Notes under the pieces: generated by a model | The model's database searches: none | Told to the model about the DNA's origin: nothing | Seen by the model: the letters and a program-made list of their open reading frames with translations, nothing else | Shown here: positions 50,746 to 62,643 of the stretch, in pieces | Layout: each line of letters starts with the position of its first letter | Position numbering within the stretch: position 1 is the stretch's first letter | Position numbers and translations under genes: made by a program | Source of the DNA: Cellulomonas palmilytica | Lineage (GTDB): Bacteria; Actinomycetota; Actinomycetes; Actinomycetales; Cellulomonadaceae | Length of the DNA: 64,000 nucleotides | Direction: 5' to 3' | Assembly: GCF_021590045.1 (NCBI RefSeq) | Contig: NZ_CP062221.1 | Location: forward strand, 620,001-684,000

Positions 50746-51660
50746 ATGCCTTTGAAGAGCCGGCCCAACATCGACGTCGACACCGAGCAGCTCAAGAAGC
50801 AGGCCGGTCTGGCGGCGGACCAGGCGAAGGCTGCGGCGGGCACGCTCAAGGACGCGAGCTCGGCGGCGGCGTCGAAGGCCGCGGACGCGGCCGTGCTCGC
50901 CAAGGAGTGGACCGCGCCGCGCGTCGAGGCGTTCGTCGACTGGCTGCTGCCGCGCGTCGACCACCTCTACAAGGAGAGCGTGAAGGCCGCCGCGCCCAAG
51001 GTCGAGCAGGCGGCCGAGAAGGTCTCGCCGGCGATCGACACGGCGCACGACAAGCTGGTCGACGAGCTGCTGCCGAAGCTCGTGCAGGCCGTCAACGAGG
51101 CCGCCGAGCGCGCGGGTGCCGCCGCGGAGAAGGCCGTCGACGCCGCGTCGACGAAGGCCGCCGCAGGCGTCGCGGGCGTCGCGGCCGCCGCCGCCGCGAA
51201 GTCGAAGGCGGAGAAGAAGCACACCGGCGCCAAGGTGTTCTGGACGCTCCTGGGCCTGATCGGCCTGGGGGCGGCGTTCGCCGCCTGGAAGCGGTCGCAG
51301 GACACGAGCGACCCGTGGGCGGAGCCGTGGGAGCCGACCGACGCGCTCGGCTCGTCGACCGCCCCCGCGCACGACTCGCTGCGTGAGCGCACCGCCGACG
51401 CCGCGGGCGATGCCGCGGACGCACTGGGCGAGGCGGCCGGCGTGGCCGTGGCCAAGGGCCGCGACGCCGCGTCGAAGGCCGGCCACAGCATCGCCGAGGC
51501 CAAGGAGGAGATCGGCGAGAAGATCGCGGAGGCCAAGGAGGAGATCGAGGAGAAGCTCGGCGAGGCGAAGGAGGCCGCGACCGGCACCGCGCGCAAGGCC
51601 ACGCGCCGCGCGGCTCCGAAGAAGCCGACGGGCGAGTCCGCCACCGACGACACGAAGTGA
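50746..51660 (+). CDS. helical single-pass membrane protein (DUF5324-like)
   Basis: The 304-residue protein is mostly Ala/Lys/Glu helix: an N-terminal amphipathic part (DVDTEQLKKQAGLAADQAKA, about 12-150), one short transmembrane helix (VFWTLLGLIGLGAAFAAWK, about 164-182), and a C-terminal coiled coil built on IGEKIAEAKEEIEEKLGEAKE. Position next to the cyclophilin gene and layout resemble the DUF5324 proteins of streptomycetes, but that identity is tentative. ATG 50746 has GGGGAG upstream; a GTG 6 bp earlier is possible. Function is unknown; an envelope or CwsA-like scaffolding role would fit. Confidence 0.72.
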   Translation: MPLKSRPNIDVDTEQLKKQAGLAADQAKAAAGTLKDASSAAASKAADAAVLAKEWTAPRVEAFVDWLLPRVDHLYKESVKAAAPKVEQAAEKVSPAIDTAHDKLVDELLPKLVQAVNEAAERAGAAAEKAVDAASTKAAAGVAGVAAAAAAKSKAEKKHTGAKVFWTLLGLIGLGAAFAAWKRSQDTSDPWAEPWEPTDALGSSTAPAHDSLRERTADAAGDAADALGEAAGVAVAKGRDAASKAGHSIAEAKEEIGEKIAEAKEEIEEKLGEAKEAATGTARKATRRAAPKKPTGESATDDTK

Positions 51661-51690
51661 CCGCCCGCCGCGGAGCACGCTGAGCCACCA

Positions 51691-54772
<3,082 letters not shown>

Positions 54773-54789
54773 CCTGACCGACCCACCGG

Positions 54790-54824
54790 CGAGGGCCGGC
54801 ATCCCCCGCGGGTGCCGGCCCTCG
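54790..54824. terminator. 12-bp hairpin terminator after GH9
   Basis: CGAGGGCCGGCA (54790-54801) pairs with TGCCGGCCCTCG (54813-54824) across an 11-nt loop, 17 bp after the GH9 stop. Confidence 0.8.
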
Positions 54825-54909
54825 GCGCGTCCGGACGTCCGGGGGTGCGTCGCGTGTGGGCGCGGGAATGCACTTGCCGCGGGTGGGCCCGGATCGGTTG
54901 GCTGGGGCG

Positions 54910-55686
54910 ATGGACCTCGTCGAGATGTGGCCCCCCGCGGGCGTTCGCGTGCTGTGCGGTGACCTCGAGCTGCGCTACCTGGACGACGAGCTGCTCGTGC
55001 ACCTCGCCGACCTCGGGGCCGACGGGATCCACGACCCGGCCACCATGCCGTTCACGCGCTCGTGGACGCGCGGCACGCCCGACGAGGTGCGCCGGTCGAT
55101 CCTGCAGTACCAGTGGGGCCTGCGCGGCGCGTTCTCGCGCGAGAAGTGGTCCCTCGAGCTCGCGGTCCTGCGCGGCGGCGAGGTGCTCGGCATCCAGGGT
55201 GTCTACGCGCAGGACTTCGCCGTGACCCGCGAGGCCGAGACCGGCTCGTGGCTCGGGCTGCGGCACCACGGGCAGGGCGTCGGGACGCGCATGCGGCTCG
55301 CGATCCTGCACCTGCTGTTCGACGGCCTCGGCGGCGAGCACGCGACCACGTCCGCGTTCGCGGACAACGGTCCCTCGACCGGCGTGACCCGGCGGCTCGG
55401 CTACGCGCCCAACGGCGAGACCGTCGTCGCGCGCGAGGGCGTGGCCGCGAGGTCGCTGCGGTACGTCATGCACCGCGCCACGTGGGAGGCGCGCGGCCCC
55501 GAGCTGCGCCCCGACGTGACGCTCGAGGGCGTCCCGGCGCTGCGCGCGTTCCTGGGGCTCGACGAGCCCGCCGACCCCTCCCCCGTGCCCGGCGACGACG
55601 CGCCGGTCCCGACGAGCGCGGTGCCGGTCCCAACGAGCGCGGTGCCGGTCCCCGTGGACGCCCCGGCGCTGCGCTCTTCCCGCTGA
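54910..55686 (+). CDS. GNAT-family N-acetyltransferase
   Basis: The 258-residue protein resembles RimJ/RimL-type acetyltransferases: an N-terminal VRVLCGDLELRYLDDELLVHLADL, the beta-strand pair WSLELAVLRGGEVLGIQGVYA, and the acetyl-CoA loop in GLRHHGQGVGTRMRLAILHLLFDGLGGEHATTSAFADN, followed by LGYAPNGETVVARE. The C-terminus is a VPVPTSA repeat tail, probably disordered. ATG 54910 has no strong ribosome site. The substrate may be a protein N-terminus or a small amine. Confidence 0.82.
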   Translation: MDLVEMWPPAGVRVLCGDLELRYLDDELLVHLADLGADGIHDPATMPFTRSWTRGTPDEVRRSILQYQWGLRGAFSREKWSLELAVLRGGEVLGIQGVYAQDFAVTREAETGSWLGLRHHGQGVGTRMRLAILHLLFDGLGGEHATTSAFADNGPSTGVTRRLGYAPNGETVVAREGVAARSLRYVMHRATWEARGPELRPDVTLEGVPALRAFLGLDEPADPSPVPGDDAPVPTSAVPVPTSAVPVPVDAPALRSSR

Positions 55687-55753
55687 GGGCGGGTTCGGCC
55701 AGGCTGGGGTCGTGACCGTCCCGGGACGGTCGTGGCAGCGAGGGGGTGGGGGT

Positions 55754-56533
55754 GTGACGAGGACCGACCACGCGCGTGGTGGTCGCCGGTTCGCGGTCGA
55801 GCAGGCGCTCGCACCGCACGTCGAGCCGCAGTGGGCGCAGGACGTGCTGCTCGAGCTGCGGGTGCTCGGAGTCGACGGCACCGACATCGCGCGCGTCCTG
55901 TCGGACGTCGAGGTGCACGTCGTCGCGACGGGTGTGGCCGCCGCGACCGCGTTCGGCGACCCCGTCGCGTACGCGCGCTCGCTCGCGCTGCCGGTCGAGC
56001 CCGACGACGGGCAGGACGCCCGGGGTGTCGACGTCCTGCAGAGCGCCGCGCAGATCGTCGGCGTGATCGTGCTGTTCGGCGGCGCGTCCGCGTTGGGCCG
56101 CGGCGAGGACGCGGCCGTGACGTGGGGGATGCTGTGCTCCGCGCTGCTCGCCACGGGGGCGACCGCGCTGCTCCTGCGGCACGGCGAGCGGGTGCTGCGC
56201 GCCGTGGTGCGCTCGCGCGCGCGGCGGTTCCTGGTCACGGTGCTCGCGATCGCGATGGTCGTCGCCGTGCTGCTCGCCGTGCTCCCGACGCTGCTGCTGA
56301 CCGCGGAGGCGTTCACGCTCCGGGCCGAGGTGGCGCTCGTCGTCGGCGCCGTCCTGTTCCTCGGCGCGACGACGCTCGGCATCGTCCGCGGCGCACGCAT
56401 CCCCGACGACCCGATCTCGCTCGCCGAGCGCGGCACCCCGCAGCGGCGCTGGGTGTGGCTCAGCTCCGTCCCGCTGGTGGTCGCCGTGGTGCTCGGCGTC
56501 GTGGCGATGTACTTCCTGGGCCGCGCGTCCTGA
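55754..56533 (+). CDS. membrane protein with HAAS-like N-terminal domain
   Basis: The 259-residue protein has an N-terminal helical domain (AQDVLLELRVLGVDGTDIARVLSDVEVHV and AAATAFGDPVAYARSLALPV) resembling the HAAS signalling domain found with PadR-type regulators, then about five transmembrane helices (for example FLVTVLAIAMVVAVLLAVLP and WLSSVPLVVAVVLGVVAMYF). GTG 55754 follows a G-rich ribosome site. The stop codon is the first unit of a repeat array. Function is unknown. Confidence 0.7.
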   Translation: MTRTDHARGGRRFAVEQALAPHVEPQWAQDVLLELRVLGVDGTDIARVLSDVEVHVVATGVAAATAFGDPVAYARSLALPVEPDDGQDARGVDVLQSAAQIVGVIVLFGGASALGRGEDAAVTWGMLCSALLATGATALLLRHGERVLRAVVRSRARRFLVTVLAIAMVVAVLLAVLPTLLLTAEAFTLRAEVALVVGAVLFLGATTLGIVRGARIPDDPISLAERGTPQRRWVWLSSVPLVVAVVLGVVAMYFLGRAS

Positions 56534-56587
56534 CCGCGCGTCCTGACCGTGCGTCCTGGCCGTGCGTCCTGATCGCGTCCTGGCCGC
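56525..56587. repeat. 13-bp tandem repeat built on a stop codon
   Basis: Five imperfect copies of GCGTCCTGACCGC start at the stop codon (TCC TGA, 56528-56533) of the HAAS-like gene. TGA recurs at 56544 and 56570; two copies have TGG instead. The core GCGTCCTGAC is the same as in the array behind GH74. Confidence 0.6.
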
Positions 56588-56611
56588 GATACCCGACCGC
56601 GCGCCCCGGCG

Positions 56612-57460
56612 TCAGGACAGGAACAGCGCGCGCAGCCGGCTGGTGGTGAACGCGACGCCGATCGCGATCATCGCGGCGAAGTAGCCGACGTGCGCGAGCA
56701 TCCCGACGTGCAGGGCGCCCGTGGTGAGCCCGCGCACGAGCTCGACCGCGTGCCACAGCGGGAACGCCTTGATGACCCACTGGATCGGCTCGGCGTACAC
56801 GGACAGCGGGTAGAACGTCGCCGAGAACAGGAACATCGGCAGCAGGACGAAGTTGATCCAGTCCATCTGCTGGAACGTCTTCATGTAGCTCGTGACGGCC
56901 ATGCCCAGCGACGCGAAGCCGAACGCGATGAGCAGCACCGCGGGGATCGCGAGCGCCGCGGTCCACGACAGGTTGAGGCCCAGCACCTGCATGACGGTCA
57001 TGAACCCGACCGCGTACACGCCACCGCGCAGCAGCGCGTAGACGATCTCCCCCAGCGCGACGTCCAGCGGGCCGATCGACGTCGCGAGCATCGCGTCGTA
57101 CAACTTGCCGAAGTGCATCTTGAAGAAGACGTTCCACGTCGAGTCGTAGATCGCGCCGTTCATCGCGGACACCGCGAGCAGGGCGGGGGCGATGTACGCC
57201 GCGTACGGCACCTGCTCCCCCGTGCCGAGCGTGACGTCGCCGATGAACGTGCCGAGGCCCCAGCCCATCGCGAGCAGGTAGAACACCGGCTCGAAGAACC
57301 CGGACACGACGACGGTCCAGTTGCTCGCGCGCGTGGCCGCCAGCGCCCGCTCGACGACGGCGCGCACGTTGCCCGAGTACAGCGCGCGCACGCTGCCGGC
57401 GCGCCGCTCGTCGGCAGGGACGGTCACCTGGTCCGACGCCGTGGTCGATGCCGTGCTCAT
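56612..57460 (-). CDS. ABC-2 type permease, second subunit
   Basis: The 282-residue protein has six transmembrane segments of an ABC-2/DrrB-like exporter, with RASNWTVVVSGFFEPVFYLLAMGWGLGTFIG near the N-terminus, NGAIYDSTWNVFFKMHFGKLYDAMLATSIGPLDVALGE, and FLFSATFYPLSVYAEPIQWVIKAFPLWHAVELVRG, the typical segment before the last helix. ATG 57458-57460 overlaps the stop of the first permease. It is the last gene of the ATPase-permease-permease operon. Confidence 0.9.
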   Translation of the reverse strand: MSTASTTASDQVTVPADERRAGSVRALYSGNVRAVVERALAATRASNWTVVVSGFFEPVFYLLAMGWGLGTFIGDVTLGTGEQVPYAAYIAPALLAVSAMNGAIYDSTWNVFFKMHFGKLYDAMLATSIGPLDVALGEIVYALLRGGVYAVGFMTVMQVLGLNLSWTAALAIPAVLLIAFGFASLGMAVTSYMKTFQQMDWINFVLLPMFLFSATFYPLSVYAEPIQWVIKAFPLWHAVELVRGLTTGALHVGMLAHVGYFAAMIAIGVAFTTSRLRALFLS

Positions 57461-58320
57461 CCGCGCAGCCTCCCCGTGAACACGCGCCGGGCGACGAACC
57501 AGCCGACGACCGCCAGGACCGCGAGCACCGCGACGTGCGCGGCCCACGGCCACGCGTCCGGCCCGGGGCCGTACGACGCGAGGCGGCCCAGCTCGCTCGC
57601 GTGCCAGATGGGCGAGACCCACCCGATCCACTGCAGCCCGACGGGCAGCGTGTCGATCGGGTAGAACGTGCCGCTGAACAGGAACAACGGCGTGAAGACG
57701 AACCGCTGGACCATCGCGAACTGGCCCTTGTCCTCCTTGAGGCTCGCCGAGAACGCGAGCAGCGGCAGGCCGAACGCGAGGCCGGCGAGCACGCCGACCG
57801 GCGCCATGAGCGCGCCCGTGAGCGGGTCCCCCACCGCGCCGAACGCCACGATCAGGCCGTAGTACGCCACGCAGACGAACACCATGCGCAGCGTCACCGC
57901 GATGACCAGGCCCGTGCAGATCTGCTGCGGCGACGCCGGCGACGCGTTCATCCCCCAGAAGATCCGCCGCCACCGGAAGCCGCCCATGACGGTGTACGTG
58001 AACTCCTCGGTGGTCACCGAGACCGCGGCGGTCGCGAGCAGCGCGGGAGCGACGAACCACAGGTAGTCGACCGGCCCGTCCGGTCCGCTCGCCACGGGGA
58101 CCTCGAGGAACGCGGCCAGGCCGAGCCCGATGCCGAGCATGTAGAGCAGCGGGCTGCCGATGCCCGTCATCACCACGGTCCAGCCGTAGGACCGCATCTG
58201 CTTGAGCTGGTGCTCCGCGATGTACCACGCGCCGAACCGGCGCGGCCGGATCGCACCGGCGTGCGCAGCGGCGACCATCTCGTGCGCGCCCGCGTCGGCG
58301 CTCGTCGTCGTCGCGCTCAT
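57457..58320 (-). CDS. ABC-2 type permease, first subunit
   Basis: The 287-residue membrane protein is a paralogue of the next gene, with EHQLKQMRSYGWTVVMTGIGSPLLYMLGIGLGL, EEFTYTVMGGFRWRRIFWGMNASPASPQQICTG and FLFSGTFYPIDTLPVGLQWIGWVSPIWHASELGR. Two such subunits plus one ATPase form a DrrAB-like exporter of drugs or lipids. The ATG at 58318-58320 overlaps the ATPase stop (TGATG). Confidence 0.9.
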   Translation of the reverse strand: MSATTTSADAGAHEMVAAAHAGAIRPRRFGAWYIAEHQLKQMRSYGWTVVMTGIGSPLLYMLGIGLGLAAFLEVPVASGPDGPVDYLWFVAPALLATAAVSVTTEEFTYTVMGGFRWRRIFWGMNASPASPQQICTGLVIAVTLRMVFVCVAYYGLIVAFGAVGDPLTGALMAPVGVLAGLAFGLPLLAFSASLKEDKGQFAMVQRFVFTPLFLFSGTFYPIDTLPVGLQWIGWVSPIWHASELGRLASYGPGPDAWPWAAHVAVLAVLAVVGWFVARRVFTGRLRG

Positions 58321-59330
58321 CACTCGACCAGGCTGCGGCCGGTCAGCCGCAGGAACACGTCCTCGAGCGACGAGCGCCGCACGAGGCTCGTCGTCGGGTG
58401 CAGCCCGAGGTGCGCGACGCGCTCGAGCAGCGCCTCGCCGTCGTTCGTGTACAACAGCACACGGTCCGGAAGTACTTCATGGCGTTCGACCAGGTGAGCG
58501 AGCTGCTCGGCCGCCGACGCGTTGCGGTCGGAGCCGAACCGCAGCTCCACCACCTCGCGCGTCGAGTACTCCCGGATCAGCGCCGCGGGGGAGCCCTCGG
58601 CCATGATCCGGCCGTGGTCGACCACGATCAGCCGGTCGCACAGCTGCTCGGCCTCGTCCATGTAGTGCGTCGTCAGCACGAGCGTCGTGCCGCGCTCCTT
58701 GAGGCGGAACAGCCGGTCCCACAGCACGTGCCGCGCCTGCGGGTCGAGGCCCGTCGTCGGCTCGTCGAGCATGAGGATGCGCGGCTCGTTGATCAGGGCC
58801 CGCGCGATCGTCAGACGCCGCTTCATGCCCCCCGACAGGTCGTCGACGCGCGCCTTGGCCTTGTCCTCGAGCTGCGCGAACTCCAGCAGCTCGTCGGCCC
58901 GGCGCGCGCACACCGCGCGCGGGATGCCGAAGTACCGGCCCTACACGATGAGGTTGTCCCGCACCCTCAGCTCGGTGTCGAGGTTGTCCTCCTGCGGCAC
59001 CACGCCGAGCTGCGAGCGGATCTCGGGCCCGTGCGTGTCCGGATCGAGGCCCACGACACGCAGGTCCCCCGACGTGCGCTGCGAGACCGCGCCGATCATC
59101 CGCATCGTCGTCGACTTGCCCGCGCCGTTGGGCCCCAGCAGCCCGAACGACTCGCCCGGCGGGACCTCGAAGTCGATGCCGTCGACGGCCGTGAAGTCAC
59201 CGAACCGCTTGGTCAGCCCGCGCGCGGAGATGACCGGCGCGACGCTGCTGCCGGTGGTCGACGAGCCCGTCGACGAGCCCGTGGGAGCCGGGCCGGACGA
59301 CGACGCGGGGGACGAGGGGAGTGCGGTCAC
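58320..59330 (-). pseudogene. ABC-2 exporter ATPase interrupted by an in-frame TAG
   Basis: Both halves lie in one frame and together make a complete DrrA-like ATPase of 336 codons. The first half (59330 to 58944) has Walker A GPNGAGKST and ends LRVRDNLIV; the second (from 58940) continues GRYFGIPRAVCARRADELLEF with the signature LSGGMKRRLTIARAL and Walker B ILMLDEPTTGLD. A TAG at 58941-58943 replaces the codon where this family has an aromatic residue, usually Tyr (TAC). A single-base change explains it. No frameshift or other decay is seen, so it is a recent nonsense mutation, a sequencing error, or a read-through site. GTG 59328-59330 starts the gene. Confidence 0.85.
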
Positions 59331-59460
59331 AGTCGGTCACGGTAACCCGCGGCACCGACACGCACCGAACCCTTTCGACCGACCTCTCGCCGTGCGGGGT
59401 GCCCAGATCGCCCGTAAGGTCCCATACCTGCCAGAACCCCTCACTGTCAAGGAGTTCGAC

Positions 59461-59730
59461 ATGACCATCACCGGGATCATCAGCGCGATCATCATCGGCG
59501 CGATCATCGGCGTGCTCGGCCGGCTGTTCGCCCGCGGCCGCCAGCGCATCGGCGTGCTCGGCACCATCCTCGTCGGGATCGTCGCCGCGCTCGTCGGGAC
59601 GTTCCTCGCCTCGCTCATCGGCGTGAAGGAGACCCCCGGCGTCGACTGGATCGAGCTCGCCCTCCAGATCGGCCTCGCGGTCCTGTTCGTCAGCGCCGTC
59701 TCCGGCCGCCGCCGCCGCGCCCTGCTCTGA
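59461..59730 (+). CDS. GlsB/YeaQ/YmgE-type small membrane protein
   Basis: The 89-residue protein has three transmembrane helices with Gly-rich turns (IISAIIIGAIIGVLGRLFARGRQ, LGTILVGIVAALVGTFLASLIG, WIELALQIGLAVLFVSAV), as in the transglycosylase-associated GlsB/YeaQ family. AAGGAG lies six bases before the ATG. Members respond to stress in several bacteria; no enzymatic activity is established. Confidence 0.88.
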   Translation: MTITGIISAIIIGAIIGVLGRLFARGRQRIGVLGTILVGIVAALVGTFLASLIGVKETPGVDWIELALQIGLAVLFVSAVSGRRRRALL

Positions 59731-59824
59731 GCCGTCCGCCCCGTCCGACGCACCGGCGTCCGGAGCCGGCGGCGGGAGCCCTTGGGCCCTGCCCGTCGAC
59801 TCCGGGCGCCTGTAGCGTCCCCCC

Positions 59825-60379
59825 ATGATCCTGGCCGACCTGCAGTCCCGTGTGCGCATCGCGCTGACGAACACGCTCGTCGAGGAGTGGACCCTGTTCA
59901 CCCCGACCACCGGGACCAGCCGACCGAGCGAGCGCACCATCGCGTTCCACCTCGGCTGGTACGTGCGCCAGACCGTCGACCGGACCTGGGACGTCGACGC
60001 CGAGTACGACCGCTCCGGCATGGTCCTCGAGCAGTCCGTCCGGTACGACGGGCACGTCCCCAACCTGATCGTCCACCACCGCGGCCTGCTCGGCCCCGAG
60101 CACAACCTCCTGCTCGTCCACGTCGCCGTGGACTCCGCCACCGACGAGCGCGAGGGCCCCGGCATCGAGACCGCCCTCGCGCTGCAGCGACGGTTCGGCT
60201 ACCGCTACGCGATGCTCCTCGACCTGCGCCTGCTCACCGAGGGCCGCCGCGCGTCCGTCACGCCGTACTGGCAGTGGACCACGCTCGAGCACGGCCCCGA
60301 GCACCCCGAGCCCGCCCCGGTCTACACCGACCGCGTGCTCGCCGAGATCACCGAGCGCGCCCGCCGCGCCGGCGACTGA
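59825..60379 (+). CDS. unrecognised 184-residue protein, possibly nuclease-fold
   Basis: The protein has an order of elements reminiscent of small PD-(D/E)XK enzymes: RTIAFHLGWYVRQ, WDVDAEYDRSG, VPNLIVHHRGLLGPEHNLLLVHVAV, then a helical half with ALQRRFGYRYAMLLDLRLL. At the usual catalytic ExK position the sequence is HVA, so if the fold is right the site is degenerate. ATG 59825 gives a clean N-terminus. I cannot assign a function. Confidence 0.6.
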   Translation: MILADLQSRVRIALTNTLVEEWTLFTPTTGTSRPSERTIAFHLGWYVRQTVDRTWDVDAEYDRSGMVLEQSVRYDGHVPNLIVHHRGLLGPEHNLLLVHVAVDSATDEREGPGIETALALQRRFGYRYAMLLDLRLLTEGRRASVTPYWQWTTLEHGPEHPEPAPVYTDRVLAEITERARRAGD

Positions 60380-60487
60380 CGCTCCCGCACGCCTGCGCTC
60401 GGCCGCCCGACCGCGGCCGCCCAACCGAATCCCGCTCGGCCCCGTTCTGTTGGCGACAGGTCGGCCCGACCAAGGGGGACAGACGCA

Positions 60488-61024
60488 GTGGCATGGGAAC
60501 AGATGCTCGACAGGGTGGTGCGTGAGCGCTACCCACGGCTGCTCGCGCACGCGACGCTGCTGACCGGCAACCGCGCGGACGCGCAGGACGTGCTGCAGGA
60601 CGCGCTCGTCGCGACGTTCTCGGGACGTGCGCGCTTCGCGACGGTGGCCGAGGCAGAGGCGTATGTACGACGAGCGGTCACGTCTCGGTACATCGACACC
60701 GTCCGGCGCCGCGACTCCGAGCGGCGCGCGCTGCGCACCGTCGGCTCGCGGCCGGTGCGGCCCGTCGAGCTCGAGCCGACGGGCGTCGCCCGCGAGCTCG
60801 TCGACGCGCTCGCCACCCTCCCGGCGCGCGAGCGCGCCTGCGTGGTCCTGCGCCACGTGGAGGACCTGTCCCTGCGCTCGACCGCCGAGGCCCTGGGCCT
60901 CAGCGAGGGAGCGGTCAAGAGGTACACGGCCGACGGGCTCGCGGCGCTCAACGCGCTGCTGGGGACCACGGCCGGCGACGACGAGCACGTCGTCGTGCGG
61001 ATGAAGGAGGTGCGCGATGCGTGA
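60488..61024 (+). CDS. ECF sigma factor (SigE-family, actinobacterial type)
   Basis: The 178-residue protein has region 2 (YPRLLAHATLLTGNRADAQDVLQDALVATF, then AYVRRAVTSRYIDTVRRRDSERR; about 15-80) and region 4 (LPARERACVVLRHVEDLSLRSTAEALGLSEGAVKRYTADGLAAL; about 118-165). It belongs to the short SigE-like group common in streptomycetes. The GTG start at 60488 follows AAGGGGGAC. Its end overlaps the next gene by 8 bp, so the two are translationally coupled. Confidence 0.88.
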   Translation: MAWEQMLDRVVRERYPRLLAHATLLTGNRADAQDVLQDALVATFSGRARFATVAEAEAYVRRAVTSRYIDTVRRRDSERRALRTVGSRPVRPVELEPTGVARELVDALATLPARERACVVLRHVEDLSLRSTAEALGLSEGAVKRYTADGLAALNALLGTTAGDDEHVVVRMKEVRDA

Positions 61025-62444
61025 GCTGGACGCTCTGGTGAACGAGGCGCTCGACGCCGACGAGGACGCCCTGACCCGGGTGCTGAGCCTCGAGGACCTG
61101 CTGATCGACGTGCGCCGCCGCACGCGCCGACGCCGCGTCGTGCGGACCGCCACGACCTCGGTCTCGTCCGCGGCCGCCGTCGGGCTCGTCGCCGTCGGCG
61201 CGTACGCCCTCGCGGGCGCCGACCACCCGAAGCCGAACCCCGCCCAGACCACCACGCCGCACGAGACCGCGACGGCCACCCCGACCCCCTCACCGACCAC
61301 GCAGGCACCCGCCCCGACCACCAGTCCGGATCCCGGCGCCCGCAGCGTCCCGACGGCCGACCCGGCGTCGGTGCTCGCTGACGCGGGGACCGCGTTCCAG
61401 GTGTTCGGCCCCGACGGGTCCGTCCTCGACGCCGTCGAGCTCGCCGCGTCCGGACCTGTCGCAGCCGGGGCCGACGACTTCCGCACCCAGGTGCCGGGGT
61501 TCCCCGACCGCCCGAGCAACATCGCCGCGACGTCCACCGAGGGCGTGTACGTCGCGTCGCGGTACCAGGACAGCGACGAGGACAACCCCTACCCGGGGAG
61601 CGACGTGGGCACGTGGGACGGGTCGACGTTCCGGCCCTGGACCAGCACCACGACGATCGTGGACGAGGACGAGGTCCGCATGGTCGGTCCGCTCACCGTC
61701 GCGGACGGCTGGGTCGCCTGGCTCGAGAGCACCGGTCACGACTGGTGGATCGGCCGGTGGCGGGTGTTCGCGGCCCGCGAGGACGGCAGCGACCTGCACC
61801 TCGTCGCACGCAACGAGGACTTCCTCGACCCCGCGCTCGACGAGACGGTGCCCGACTCGACGGTCGTGATCCTCGACGGCCGCGTCTACTGGTCGACGGT
61901 CCGGCCCGACCTGACGCCCGGCGACCACGTCGACGAGTCCGACACGGTCGTCGTCTCCCGGGCGCTCGACGGCACCGGCGAGGTCCGCCTCGAGGCCGTC
62001 GGCGCCACGCTCGTCGCCGGCGGGTTCGGCCACCTCGTGGTGCACATGACCGATCCCGGGTCGGGCGGTCTCGTGACGGGACTGCTGAAGGACGGCCGGC
62101 TGCGCCCGCTCGTCGCGAACGGCGGCGAGCTGGTGGCCGTGGGCGACGGCTTCGTCGCCTTCGGCCACGAGAGCGACCTGTACGTCCTCGGCCTCGACGA
62201 GCCCACGCTGGGCCGGATCTCGATACCCGGCGTCGAGGGCGGCGGCCGCGTCGTCGCCGATGCGGGCCATGTGGGGTGGACGGTGCGCATGCTCGAGGGA
62301 GACGACGAGCTGCTGCTGCACTACGACGTCGGCGGCGACGTGCTGCGCAGCACCGATGCCGCGTCCGCGTGGGCGACGCACGCGGGTGTCATCGACACGA
62401 GCGACTACCCGGACCCGTGGACGCTCGTGGAGTGGACGGACTGA
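61017..62444 (+). CDS. membrane-anchored partner of the ECF sigma factor
   Basis: The 475-residue protein has a short cytosolic N-terminus (about 1-42: MRELDALVNEALDADEDALTRVLSLEDLL), one transmembrane helix (TSVSSAAAVGLVAVGAYALAG), a Thr/Pro linker, and a large outer domain (about 115-475) of repeated strands resembling a beta-propeller (GWVAWLESTGHDWWIGRW, GDGFVAFGHESDLYVLGLDEP). The zinc anti-sigma motif HxxxCxxC is absent, but position and topology suggest an anti-sigma or sensor role. A hairpin follows. A 124-codon partial copy of its C-terminus lies 200 bp downstream. Confidence 0.75.
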   Translation: MRELDALVNEALDADEDALTRVLSLEDLLIDVRRRTRRRRVVRTATTSVSSAAAVGLVAVGAYALAGADHPKPNPAQTTTPHETATATPTPSPTTQAPAPTTSPDPGARSVPTADPASVLADAGTAFQVFGPDGSVLDAVELAASGPVAAGADDFRTQVPGFPDRPSNIAATSTEGVYVASRYQDSDEDNPYPGSDVGTWDGSTFRPWTSTTTIVDEDEVRMVGPLTVADGWVAWLESTGHDWWIGRWRVFAAREDGSDLHLVARNEDFLDPALDETVPDSTVVILDGRVYWSTVRPDLTPGDHVDESDTVVVSRALDGTGEVRLEAVGATLVAGGFGHLVVHMTDPGSGGLVTGLLKDGRLRPLVANGGELVAVGDGFVAFGHESDLYVLGLDEPTLGRISIPGVEGGGRVVADAGHVGWTVRMLEGDDELLLHYDVGGDVLRSTDAASAWATHAGVIDTSDYPDPWTLVEWTD

Positions 62445-62461
62445 CGCACTGCCCGCATGCA

Positions 62462-62495
62462 CGAGGCCCCCGACCACGTCCGGTCGGGGGCCTCG
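62462..62495. terminator. 14-bp hairpin terminator
   Basis: CGAGGCCCCCGACC (62462-62475) pairs perfectly with 62482-62495 across a 6-nt loop, 18 bp after the sigma-partner stop. Confidence 0.85.
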
Positions 62496-62643
62496 TCGTC
62501 ACCCCGGCGCCGACTGCGCACGTTCGGGTTCCAGCGCACACCTTCTGCGTGCGCACTCGCGCACGAACGTGCGCGGTCGCCGGAGGGTACGGCGGGGGAG
62601 GGGCGGTCAGGGTCAGCATGGTCGACACGAACATGGAGCCCTC

